This document shows, one piece after another, positions 5,823 through 13,396 of a DNA stretch of 27,130 bases. The notes under the pieces were generated by a model that saw only the letters and a list, made by a program, of their open reading frames with translations, was not told the DNA's origin and ran no database searches. Source of the DNA: a virus; the IMG/VR virus record IMGVR_UViG_3300045256_000458, positions 1-27,130 of that record; one strand, 5' to 3'. How positions within the stretch are numbered: position 1 is the first letter of the stretch; each line of letters opens with the position of its first letter. The translations under genes and the position numbers were made by a program.

Positions 5823-6575
5823 CTACACCGCCTCCTTCTCGTTGCGATACTCGAACTTGCGCAATACGTCGATGCGGCGAGTCGGGTTCAGGTGAGCGTT
5901 GTACACCTCGGCGAGCATCAGCGCGCCGTCGCGGAAACTGTTGACAGTCGTCAATTTGTGCTCCGCGATCGCGTTGAGCCGGCGGACGAAGTGCTTGTGG
6001 TCGTACGCCTCGTGCTCGATCAGCGTGAGCAAAACCTGGATGAACTTGACCGCCTTGATCTTGCGGGCGAACACGCCGTCGCGAACCTCGATCAGGGACT
6101 TGATCGTTTCCCAGCGCTTCTTGAAGGTCAGGAAGGTCTTGCCGTCGATCTCAAGCGTACCGTCCAGGAGCGTGTTGTAACGCTTCGAGGTCATCCTACC
6201 GAACAGGAGCACGTGCAACGCCCCGGTGCTCAGCCCCGTCTTCTTTTGCAGGTTCACGAAGGTGTGGTAGCTCTCGTTGCCGCAGTTGTCGAAGAAGTTC
6301 ACGAAGTTCTGAGTCGTCCACGGCTTATGCAAGCGGTGCGCGTGCATCACGTCAACGGTCTTCGCGTCCTCGGAGATGAAGTACTTCACTGGCAGCCCGG
6401 CGAGCTTGGCGGCTTCAAGGCGATGATGGCCGGAGATGACCTTCAGTTCCCCCGTGTTTCCGCCAGTGACCTGAATAGGTTCCTGCTGGCCGCGCTTCAT
6501 GAAATCCTCGGCCAAGTCCTTTACGTAAACTCCTTGATAGACACAATCATACACCAATTGGATGCGATACGTCAA
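5823..6575 (-). CDS. ParB/sulfiredoxin-like protein (250 aa)
   Basis: The protein contains the ParB N-terminal (ParB/Srx) signature: YQGVYVKDLAEDFMKRGQQE followed by IQV, ELKVISGHHRLEAAKLAG (the GHHRLEAAK box at residues 49-57) and LPVKYFI. In this superfamily the fold binds nucleotide (CTPase in true ParB, nuclease or ATP binding in others). The remaining 170 residues are helical, with a helix-turn-helix-like stretch (KKTGLSTGALHVLLFGRMTS) that probably binds DNA. The TTG start at 6575 overlaps the stop of the upstream nuclease gene (TTGA), so translation is coupled. The stop is TAG. It could regulate transcription, segregate DNA or cut DNA or RNA; a partner ParA was not seen in the window. 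Confidence 0.75.
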   Translation of the reverse strand: MTYRIQLVYDCVYQGVYVKDLAEDFMKRGQQEPIQVTGGNTGELKVISGHHRLEAAKLAGLPVKYFISEDAKTVDVMHAHRLHKPWTTQNFVNFFDNCGNESYHTFVNLQKKTGLSTGALHVLLFGRMTSKRYNTLLDGTLEIDGKTFLTFKKRWETIKSLIEVRDGVFARKIKAVKFIQVLLTLIEHEAYDHKHFVRRLNAIAEHKLTTVNSFRDGALMLAEVYNAHLNPTRRIDVLRKFEYRNEKEAV

Positions 6576-8020
6576 TAAGGGGAATTATTTAGCCGACGAA
6601 ACACTAACTTTACCTTACCGCAATCCCATATCCTGACCAAACCGTCAGCCTCAGCGTGTTTACTCTCCGTCATCCCTGGGGGAGTTCCCGCCCGGCTCTT
6701 CTTCCTCGATTGCTTGGAAACTGCTTTCCCGGACGAGGTGGCGTAAAAGTAATCGGGAGGTAAGACGTCGGTTTTTATCCATCCGGCCGCAAGGTACCCC
6801 CTGGCCTGGCTCTTGGCCAAGTCTGCCCATGTGTACAAGTCCCGCCCAAACTTTCTTGAAGCCATGAGGGACATCTTGGATAACGCGCCAGATACGGTCG
6901 TTCCGTCCCTAAACGCAAATCGATTCAGGATGATCTCGCTGCCTCCCCGCCTGTGGTGTGCACCGAAGGTGGCGACCCCCAGCAGTTGTCCGTTCTTCTC
7001 GCACGCTACCGCATACCTCAAGGACCTAGGGGCTCCTTGAACGTGGTACGCTTCAAGAAACATCCTGGCTTCAGGCCCATCGCATTCGCGGAAAACGCAC
7101 TCACGAGCACCGATACGTTCAGTGTTGGCCCCTAGAGCAGACCTAAGGAATGACTTTACTTGAGGTTTTCTGTATTTCCATTCGTGCTCAAACACGTGCA
7201 GCAGTCTTATACCAGCAGCCTCGCATTTATTCGTGCGGTCTCGGTGGAAGTTCCTGGGCTTAAACTTTTCGCTATGCCAGTACAGGCCGTTAAACTCTAC
7301 GCCTACGCGAAGAGACGGGATGAATACGTCTAACTCCATCGTTCCTATCTTATGATGGCGAATTGCATCAGGAACAACCGACAGTACGTACTCGAACAGT
7401 TCCTTCTCTCCTTCGGACTCAGCGTAACCTGGGGCAGGTTTACCGGACTGGCGACCGGTTATCAGGTCATTAGGTCTACATTTAAACCATCCGCGACCTT
7501 CCCTACTGTCAAAGAACGAGCATTTCTTGCTGCTATCAAGGAATTCTTTGATCTCAGTGATGTGAGGGTACTTGGACCTAACGTGCTCCAACATAATCTC
7601 GGAAGAACGCTTCTGGCGCTTGTTCAGGCGGGGATGACCGGACTGATTACCCGTCATCAAGTATATCGGCTTAGCCGAGAACCATCCCCCGCCTGCGCGA
7701 GCGTCGAAGAACAGGCATAGTGAACCGGTGTTGGTGAAAGAGCGCTGGTCTATCTCGGACACGTACGGAAACCGCTCTTGGATTTTGCGTAAAACCTCGG
7801 TGCACGATAGTTTTCGTCTAGGATTGTAGTAGGGATGTCCGGAAGTTTGGCCACTAAGAAGGTAGACGGGCTTCGTCTCGAACCAGCCGGCGTTCGGCCG
7901 ATCGTCAAAGAATCGACACCTTGTCTGAGTATCGCGGTACGAGGCCGTATCGATCTTCGTGACGTGGGGGTACTTGGTCGATATCTTGGATAATACTTCT
8001 TGGACAGATAGTTTTTTCAT
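6572..8020 (-). CDS. VSR/EDxHD-type homing-endonuclease-like protein with triple N-terminal repeat (482 aa)
   Basis: Residues 4-70, 71-137 and 138-200 are three copies of one module: a helix (VLSKISTKYPHVTKID), then CxFFDxRxxxGWF, a KPxYL and a GxxSGHP end. They are probably DNA-reading units, like the repeated DUF723 modules of phage homing nucleases. Residues 201-290 hold the nuclease core: LDVFIPSLRVGVEFNGLYWH, then FHRDRTNKCEAAGIRLLHVF and EHEW, matching PD-(D/E)XK/VSR-type enzymes (D231, E242, H259 candidates). The C-terminal third (EAYHVQGAPRSL, GVATFGAHHRRGG, RFAF) is the GNAT-like domain seen in this family. The gene begins 28 nt after the tail-tube terminator, suggesting insertion there. 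A weak TATCAT -10-like box precedes it. The precise cut site is unknown. Confidence 0.75.
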   Translation of the reverse strand: MKKLSVQEVLSKISTKYPHVTKIDTASYRDTQTRCRFFDDRPNAGWFETKPVYLLSGQTSGHPYYNPRRKLSCTEVLRKIQERFPYVSEIDQRSFTNTGSLCLFFDARAGGGWFSAKPIYLMTGNQSGHPRLNKRQKRSSEIMLEHVRSKYPHITEIKEFLDSSKKCSFFDSREGRGWFKCRPNDLITGRQSGKPAPGYAESEGEKELFEYVLSVVPDAIRHHKIGTMELDVFIPSLRVGVEFNGLYWHSEKFKPRNFHRDRTNKCEAAGIRLLHVFEHEWKYRKPQVKSFLRSALGANTERIGARECVFRECDGPEARMFLEAYHVQGAPRSLRYAVACEKNGQLLGVATFGAHHRRGGSEIILNRFAFRDGTTVSGALSKMSLMASRKFGRDLYTWADLAKSQARGYLAAGWIKTDVLPPDYFYATSSGKAVSKQSRKKSRAGTPPGMTESKHAEADGLVRIWDCGKVKLVFRRLNNSPY

Positions 8021-8047
8021 ACCTATCAGTCCAATGATACGCTACGT

Positions 8048-8079
8048 AAAAAAGAAAAACCCAGCAGTTTCCTGCTGGG
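8048..8079 (-). terminator. strong intrinsic terminator after the tail tube gene
   Basis: On the minus strand CCCAGCAG pairs perfectly with CTGCTGGG around a GAAA loop (stem 8079-8072 and 8067-8060), followed by TTTTTCTTTTTT. This is a textbook rho-independent terminator, closing the virion operon 22 nt after the tube gene's triple TAA stop. Confidence 0.93.
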
Positions 8080-8100
8080 TCGTATAAGTGACTGTTATTA

Positions 8101-8577
8101 TTAAGCTCCGTCGTCGATGTTCGACGCGTCGGCGGACTCGGAATCGCCGCCTTGGGCAATTCCGTACTCGTCTTCGCCGATAAGGCCGATGATGTCGAGC
8201 CGCAGGTCGGAGACACCGCGCTGAGCGACGCCGCCGGACCAGCCCATGACGCGGCAGCCGTCGGCCTGGAAGATCAGCTCGCCCGTCTGGCGATCAAGGA
8301 TCGCTACAGAGAAGTCGTCTTCCGTGAGGAGGTTCTTGAGCAGGGTCGCTTTGGCGACCGCGTAGGGGCCAGCGTTCACGACGCGGTAACCCGTCAACGT
8401 GATCTGTACCGGCGCCTGGTCGGTCGGCGTGATCTCGGCCGGCGAGTACCGACCAAGGACGTACAGCGCTTCTTTCCCTTGCCGCAGCGACCAGCTGCAG
8501 TTAGAGAAGAGGCCGACGAGGTTCCCGTTGATGAGAACCTTTGCCCTTGCACCCGTTAAGACTTTAGCTCTTGCCAT
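8101..8577 (-). CDS. tail tube protein (158 aa)
   Basis: It lies directly downstream of the sheath gene, the usual place for the tube in contractile-tailed phages, and has the expected size. The sequence shows the tube plan: an N-terminal strand pair (VLINGNLVGLFSNCSWSLRQ), a loop (GRYSPAEITPTDQAPVQITL), a helix (GPYAVAKATLLKNLLT) and more strands (FSVAILDRQTGELIFQADGC). Tube subunits stack as hexameric rings inside the sheath and carry DNA into the cell. The ATG has GGAGAG upstream. It stops with TAA TAA TAA, and the terminator follows. The acidic C-terminal tail (GGDSESADASNIDDGA) is probably flexible. The family is assigned by position and pattern, not by search. Confidence 0.8.
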   Translation of the reverse strand: MARAKVLTGARAKVLINGNLVGLFSNCSWSLRQGKEALYVLGRYSPAEITPTDQAPVQITLTGYRVVNAGPYAVAKATLLKNLLTEDDFSVAILDRQTGELIFQADGCRVMGWSGGVAQRGVSDLRLDIIGLIGEDEYGIAQGGDSESADASNIDDGA

Positions 8578-8580
8578 AAC

Positions 8581-8723
8581 TTATTGACTCTCCAGCATTT
8601 TATTGCTCTTCTTCAGGTTCTCTCCTGCAGGTAATACTGCAAGTTCTCAAGAACGTGAAGACCGGAAATTGTTTTACCTTTCAGAGGAACTGCGTGGTCT
8701 ACGCAATAACCTTCTGGACAACC
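8581..8723 (-). pseudogene. relic of an HNH homing endonuclease
   Basis: The 150-nt gap between sheath and tube is not empty. Directly after the sheath's TAG TAA, in the same frame, it reads [20 protein letters not shown] and [10 protein letters not shown]. After a one-base shift (TT where TTT is expected, near 8621) it reads [17 protein letters not shown] and stops at 8583-8581. VDHxxPLKGK, GLHVxxNLQ and ENxxKSNK are the core of the small phage HNH endonucleases, including the active His and the Asn. The N-terminal half is missing and no start codon is usable, so this is a remnant left by a mobile nuclease gene. Confidence 0.75.
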
Positions 8724-8726
8724 TTA

Positions 8727-11513
8727 CTAACTGGCCGATTGTTGAACCTGCGAGATAGTGAAGTTGATAGGAACAAAGTATATTAAACCCGCTAATTTAG
8801 CTTCGACCGACACCCGGAGAGCCGGGCCGACGATCTGCGTGCTGGCGTTCTTGTAACCCTTCGGAGCGTCGTCGGACGGAGCCGTCCAGCGCAGCCGCAG
8901 GAAGTTCAGCATCTGGCCCTGCAGGAAACTCAGCGCGCCCTTGGCGGAGATCTGAGCGACCGACTGGCCCACCACCGCGACGTTGAACGCCTCGATCAGG
9001 GTCAGGGTCATGAGGTCCGCGACGTAGACAGCCTGCATGCTGTTGTAGACGAAGTTGTTGTCGACCGAATACGTCATCTGGTCGGACACCCAGCGGAAGC
9101 CCTGGTTGTTCGGCACGGGCTCCAGGATCAGGAGTCCGGCTTCCAGCGCATCTTTCCGGGCCGAGCGGCTCATCGGGTTGAAGTCGCCTTCCGGCTTGAT
9201 GACGGCCTGGACGTTCGCCTTCTTCTTGACGATGCCCTTGTAGCCGGCCGCAGCCTGCATGCCGAGGGCGACGATCGCCGCCATCCAGGGCTGGTACTGC
9301 GCGAGCGTACCGGCCGAGCTGACGACCTTGACGTCCTGAAACGCAAGGCCCATGCGGAAGCTGGAGAGGCTGGAGGCCGCCTGCTTCTGCTGTACGTAAG
9401 ATCCGGACCGGCTACCTACCGCGAGGCGGTTCATGCCGGTCTCCTCGTTGCTCATCAAGATGCAGTGCGAGTTGAGGTACGCGTTTACCGCGTCGATGGT
9501 GTAAGTGGAAGTCGGCTCGGTCTCACCGTTCGCGATGTCGACGGATGCGTCGGCAGAGATCAATGCCGTGATGAAGTTGGTCTGAACGCCTTGCGCCGCG
9601 TCGATGCCTGCAACGAACTGCGCGGAGGTCGTACCGGCTTTCAAGCCGCCCGACAAAAACTGGTCGGGTACAGTCACTTCGGGCAAGCCGGACTGACCCG
9701 ACTGCTCGTTCGCGACGGTGGCGAGCTGGCTTGCCGCCAGCGCGTTGAGCCACGCCTGCGCATCATACTTGATGCCGGCCGGCTTCGCCGCGAGGTCGGA
9801 GCTGAGCCCGTAGGTGCCTTTGTCCAATTGGGACGTCGACACGTTCGCCCACTTCGAGGCCGACAGCGCGGCGCTAAAGGTGGACTGGCTGTTGACGTAG
9901 CTGACGAGCTGGCTCAGGGTCTTGAACTGGGCGAAGCTCGCCGAGAAGATGATGGAGGAGCCGACCTTGAAGTCGATGCCGCTTGCTCCGACCACCGCGG
10001 TGGCGCTAGCCTGCGAGCATCCGATCGTGAGCAGGATGTCGCCGCCGGCCTTGAACGAGGCGGAGCTGGTATCCTTGCTGATCGTGAACAGGTTGACGTA
10101 CTCGGCGGCCGAGCGAAGCAGCTGGTTACCGAAGGCGCTCGCGGTCTGCGAGGCGCCGTCCCACGCGATCGGGGACAAGTCACCGATGACTTCCATCGAC
10201 TTGGACAGGCCGTCGATGACGGGCTTCATGACGATGAAGGGCTGAGTTCCTTGCGTGATCGGAGACGCTACGTTCTGCGAGCCAGAAGTTCCAGCATTAC
10301 CGTTTGACAGGCGACTGATCGACGCGGTGGTCGAAGTGCTGCCAGTAACCTGGTAGAAGCCAGCGATCAGGCCGGCAAAGGTGGAACCGAGCTTCAGGAT
10401 GTCGCCTACGACGGGCTGCGCGGCCCACGCCGCAGGAGCGGTGATCACCGCAGTCGAACCGCTGATGACGGTCGTGAAGCTTCCGCTCAGGCCAATCGTG
10501 GACTGGCGATCCTGGCCCGTCTTGTTCTGGATCGAGATCGGGGTGTAATCGATGATGTCGTTTTCGCCAACGCTCACCACAGTGGCGGAAACGGACGCTA
10601 CCGCCGGAGCACCGGACGGAGCGTTGATGCGCTTGATGGTGATGGTCGAGCTGGACGGACCGGGGCTTACCGCGGTGACGAGGTACGCTCCGCGGTTCTG
10701 GCCGATACCGCCGATCAGGGCGGAATCAGCCGCAGCGCCGAAGTCACCGGTCGCGGGGATCACCACGGTGTCGCCGATGGACGGAACAGAAGCGAAGGCC
10801 GAGGACAAGGTGATGGTCAAGGTCGAAGAGTTGATCGCGGTAGCAGCGATCGCAACGCCGTTCTTGCCCTGAAGCGGGAGAACCTGCGAGGCGCCAGACG
10901 CGAGCGTTCCGTTGGTAACGTTCTCGACCAGGGCCGCAAACGCCGGACCGGAAGTTACCTGAGCGACGCTGATGGTAGCTTTCGCTCCGCCGTTCTGACG
11001 CAGTGCCATGCTGACCGCCGACGACGAGTAATGCGGGACGTAGGAGAAAGAGCCCGTGGTCGGAGCGATCTCGGCGACCGAGACCTCCGAGCGATACTTG
11101 ATGAGGTTACCGGGAGCACCGGCGCGAGCCGCTTGAAGCAGCGCGTAGGAGCCGAAGCCGGGGCGAGTAAGGACAGCCTGGGCCTTGACGGACGGGTTCG
11201 TCTTGATGATCTTCACCAGGGAGACCGCGCCGGTGATGGCGGGGTCGTTCGCGGCGACAACAATCTCGCGGAACGCGTCCACGATGCGGCCGGTGCCGTA
11301 CTTCTGCTGGACGGCAGAGATCTGATCGGGGCCGAAGGCGTTCTGGTTCAGGTCAGCTTCTTGAGTAAAATCCGGACCTTCGTCCGCTTCACCGACAAGC
11401 GTCACGATGCCGGCAGCAGCGGAGTTTGAAGAGTTGTTGATGACCTGGACATTTACGTACGTCCCCGGATCGATCAGGACAAGGCCGGAATCTGTGGTGT
11501 AAGACTGAGCCAT
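8727..11513 (-). CDS. contractile tail sheath protein (928 aa)
   Basis: The sheath surrounds the tail tube and contracts during infection. The N terminus has the sheath start pattern (PGTYVNVQVINNSSN, then VTLVGEADEGPD). The C-terminal 300 residues carry the conserved sheath core: NGETEPTSTYTIDAVNAYLN, MGLAFQDVKVVSSAGTLAQY, QPWMAAIVALGMQAA, then GFRWVSDQMTYSVDNNF and ALRVSVEAKLAGLIYFVPIN. At 928 aa it is much longer than T4 gp18 (659 aa). The extra length is Ser/Thr/Gly/Ala-rich and beta-like, including two related segments (about 228-297 and 352-402) that probably form surface-exposed insertions. The ATG follows GGGAG. It ends TAG TAA. Confidence 0.93.
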   Translation of the reverse strand: MAQSYTTDSGLVLIDPGTYVNVQVINNSSNSAAAGIVTLVGEADEGPDFTQEADLNQNAFGPDQISAVQQKYGTGRIVDAFREIVVAANDPAITGAVSLVKIIKTNPSVKAQAVLTRPGFGSYALLQAARAGAPGNLIKYRSEVSVAEIAPTTGSFSYVPHYSSSAVSMALRQNGGAKATISVAQVTSGPAFAALVENVTNGTLASGASQVLPLQGKNGVAIAATAINSSTLTITLSSAFASVPSIGDTVVIPATGDFGAAADSALIGGIGQNRGAYLVTAVSPGPSSSTITIKRINAPSGAPAVASVSATVVSVGENDIIDYTPISIQNKTGQDRQSTIGLSGSFTTVISGSTAVITAPAAWAAQPVVGDILKLGSTFAGLIAGFYQVTGSTSTTASISRLSNGNAGTSGSQNVASPITQGTQPFIVMKPVIDGLSKSMEVIGDLSPIAWDGASQTASAFGNQLLRSAAEYVNLFTISKDTSSASFKAGGDILLTIGCSQASATAVVGASGIDFKVGSSIIFSASFAQFKTLSQLVSYVNSQSTFSAALSASKWANVSTSQLDKGTYGLSSDLAAKPAGIKYDAQAWLNALAASQLATVANEQSGQSGLPEVTVPDQFLSGGLKAGTTSAQFVAGIDAAQGVQTNFITALISADASVDIANGETEPTSTYTIDAVNAYLNSHCILMSNEETGMNRLAVGSRSGSYVQQKQAASSLSSFRMGLAFQDVKVVSSAGTLAQYQPWMAAIVALGMQAAAGYKGIVKKKANVQAVIKPEGDFNPMSRSARKDALEAGLLILEPVPNNQGFRWVSDQMTYSVDNNFVYNSMQAVYVADLMTLTLIEAFNVAVVGQSVAQISAKGALSFLQGQMLNFLRLRWTAPSDDAPKGYKNASTQIVGPALRVSVEAKLAGLIYFVPINFTISQVQQSAS

Positions 11514-11560
11514 CTGTTATAATCTCCCGTTCACTGGAACCAAGATTAGGTCAACGCCTA

Positions 11561-11788
11561 TCAGACGTTGTAGCCGAAATCTCTCAAGCCCTTGTTCCAT
11601 TCCTTAGAGTCCCAGAATCCACGGGCTTTCACGTGCAACTTCACCGCTTGCTTCAAGCTCTCGCCGAAGTCGTACTTCGACGAAACCTGCGCCCACCACG
11701 CGTCAAACTCCATGTTCTGGACAGGAGCTGCGTTCTGGTGGGACGAATTCTGTAAGGTCTGTAAGGTCTGCTGATCTTTCTTGGCCAT
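11561..11788 (-). CDS. small virion-operon protein (75 aa)
   Basis: The ATG follows a GGAAAGAAG ribosome site lying in the last codons of the preceding gene. The first 25 residues are Gln/Asn-rich and likely disordered (DQQTLQTLQNSSHQNAAP). The rest is a compact helical unit with four Trp (MEFDAWWAQVSSKYDFGESL, then LHVKARGFWDSKEWNKGLRD). It lies just upstream of the sheath gene in the same transcript. The size and position suit a small tail or head-completion accessory. The family is not recognised. Confidence 0.6.
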   Translation of the reverse strand: MAKKDQQTLQTLQNSSHQNAAPVQNMEFDAWWAQVSSKYDFGESLKQAVKLHVKARGFWDSKEWNKGLRDFGYNV

Positions 11789-11792
11789 AGCG

Positions 11793-13376
11793 TTACTTCT
11801 TTCCGGCTTTCGCCTTGCCCGCCTCTTTACCCAACTCCTGCTTCTTGATCTGCCCGTGCATCTTCAAGGTGTTGTGCGCGTCGGCCAACGCTCCGCGGAG
11901 CGTGGTACCGTAGCCGATGTCCTGACCGGTCTTCTTGTGGGCGATCGCCCAGTGTCCGCGGGGATCCTTCATCCGGGTCGCGTGGACTTCATGGCCGCCG
12001 ACGCTGTAATGCTGCTTGTTCTTACCGGCTTTCAGGCGCTTGATCGCGACCGCTTCTCTCGGAGCCGGTTCTTCCTTCTCCATCTCGGCTTTCGGTAACT
12101 TGGGGGCCGGCATCGAACGGAGTTCGTGGAGGACGCGCTTGTGAGAGTGGCGCTCGGACGGTTCTTTACCGCCCCAACCACCGCCAGCGCGGGAGTGCCC
12201 AGGTAACCCAACTACCGGCTTATGTACGCCCTTCTGTTCGTCAAAGCGATTGACGTAGCTGCCCTTGCCGGGGTTAACCTTCTGGTTTTTCTCCATCTCA
12301 GCCTTCGGGAGCTTGGGGGCCGGCATATCCTTCAATTCTTTGTGGACGCGACGATGTTCCTGATTTGCCCATTGGTGCTTCTGGCGAGCAGCGATGCCCG
12401 CGAGCGAGGAACCTGAGCCGCGGAGTTTGTTGCCTTTCTCGCCCCAAGGCTGGTGAACACCCTTCTCTTCCTTTTCCATCGACGGCTCGGCCGCGACGAT
12501 GTCCTTCTTCAGGAAGCGAGGTTTCCAATCCTTTGCCAGGTCGGCCTTGCACATCTCGGACATCGACATCGAGTTCTCGTAGCTCGGCCGATCGGGAGAC
12601 ATCTCCTGCTCGACGCTTTCTTGGTCGTCCTTGCCGAGGTAACCCATGTCGGCTCCGCCGTACGCGCCTCCGGCCGCAGCTTTCTTCATGAAACGCGGCT
12701 TCCACTCGGACATGACGTCCTTGCGGATATCGATCTTGTGGCCTTCCTCGCGCTCCGCGGGAGCGTTGGCGATCATGTGATCTTCGACCAGGTGCTCGAC
12801 GTCTTCGCCGAGCTGGGCATCAGCCTTTTCGTCCGGGTTACCCGCCTTCGCCATGCACTTGCACATGGACTTCTCCATCCCGCACTTCTCGCACTCTTCG
12901 GCCTTGCCGATCGCGCGCTTAGCGGGCGAAGATGAAGCTGCGGCAGAAGCCGGATTCTGAGAAAGGTGATGGAAGATGTTGTGGCTGCCCTTCTGGTTGA
13001 TCATGAAGTCGTGGTAAGCGTGGGTGCGATCGTCGGGTAACCGCTTCTGATCAAAGTTTTCGGGATTAACGAAGTGTCCGGAAACGACCTTGCCGTCGTT
13101 GCCGGTAACGCGGAACATGTTCTTTGCGCGAAACTTGGTGTCGTGGGTCGGATATACACCGCCCACCTTCATCTCGTGGATGCCGGCTACGGGCTTACCG
13201 AGCTGGTGCGTTCCGTGGCCCGAACCGTGCCAGACCTGGTCCTGCACGGCGGAAGCGGGGTGACGCACGGGAATGGCTTTCGCCAGCTTATCCATGCTCT
13301 TAGAGATGGTGCCGGGAGACTTGGATTCGATCTCAAGCATCCCCTTGGCGAGTTCCAGCAGTTCTTTCTCGTTCAT
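11793..13376 (-). CDS. basic modular virion-associated protein with KGVH repeats (527 aa)
   Basis: Residues 60-130 form a small domain (VGGVYPTHDTKFRAKNMFRV, then GKVVSGHFVNPENF). A Cys cluster follows (CEKCGMEKSMCKC, 162-174), likely zinc-binding. Two WKPRF(M/L)KK motifs (225-232, 284-291) follow. Two copies of a longer module occupy 305-363 and 382-434; each begins KGVH(Q/K)P and ends MPAPKLPKAEMEK. The last domain (450-510) reads HYSVGGHEVHATRMKDPRGH and ADAHNTLKMHG. The protein is lysine-rich and largely disordered between domains, as expected for internal virion or injected proteins. It lies between the metallopeptidase and tail genes. No enzyme motif was seen. The function is unknown; a DNA-binding or scaffolding role inside the particle fits the charge. 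Confidence 0.7.
   Translation of the reverse strand: MNEKELLELAKGMLEIESKSPGTISKSMDKLAKAIPVRHPASAVQDQVWHGSGHGTHQLGKPVAGIHEMKVGGVYPTHDTKFRAKNMFRVTGNDGKVVSGHFVNPENFDQKRLPDDRTHAYHDFMINQKGSHNIFHHLSQNPASAAASSSPAKRAIGKAEECEKCGMEKSMCKCMAKAGNPDEKADAQLGEDVEHLVEDHMIANAPAEREEGHKIDIRKDVMSEWKPRFMKKAAAGGAYGGADMGYLGKDDQESVEQEMSPDRPSYENSMSMSEMCKADLAKDWKPRFLKKDIVAAEPSMEKEEKGVHQPWGEKGNKLRGSGSSLAGIAARQKHQWANQEHRRVHKELKDMPAPKLPKAEMEKNQKVNPGKGSYVNRFDEQKGVHKPVVGLPGHSRAGGGWGGKEPSERHSHKRVLHELRSMPAPKLPKAEMEKEEPAPREAVAIKRLKAGKNKQHYSVGGHEVHATRMKDPRGHWAIAHKKTGQDIGYGTTLRGALADAHNTLKMHGQIKKQELGKEAGKAKAGKK
12075..12464 (-). repeat. two tandem copies of the KGVH...MPAPKLPK protein module
   Basis: Copy one is encoded at 12464-12288 and copy two at 12233-12075 on the minus strand. 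Both start KGVHxP, contain a glycine-rich stretch and a His/Arg helix (HRRVHKELKD and HKRVLHELRS), and end MPAPKLPKAEMEK. A full single copy lies at 23963-23754 in the 649-aa protein, and a KGVHQP copy lacking the MPAPKLPK end begins at 13624 in the metallopeptidase gene. Confidence 0.8.
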
Positions 13377-13396
13377 CGTACCCTCTGCCTGAAGTA

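Noticed and set aside
5892-6578. Plus-strand ORF of 228 aa opposite the ParB-like gene
   Set aside because: Opposite a recognised GHHRLEAAK-containing gene; valine/arginine/leucine-rich shadow.
8021-8060. Promoter for the homing-nuclease gene (TATCAT)
   Set aside because: The -10-like box has no acceptable -35 partner, since that position falls in the terminator stem and T-tract; too weak to list as a feature.
9465-10307. Long plus-strand ORF (280 aa) opposite the tail sheath gene
   Set aside because: Antisense to a clearly recognised sheath gene; Arg/Gly/Asp-rich translation typical of the reverse strand of a G+C-rich gene, with no recognisable domain.
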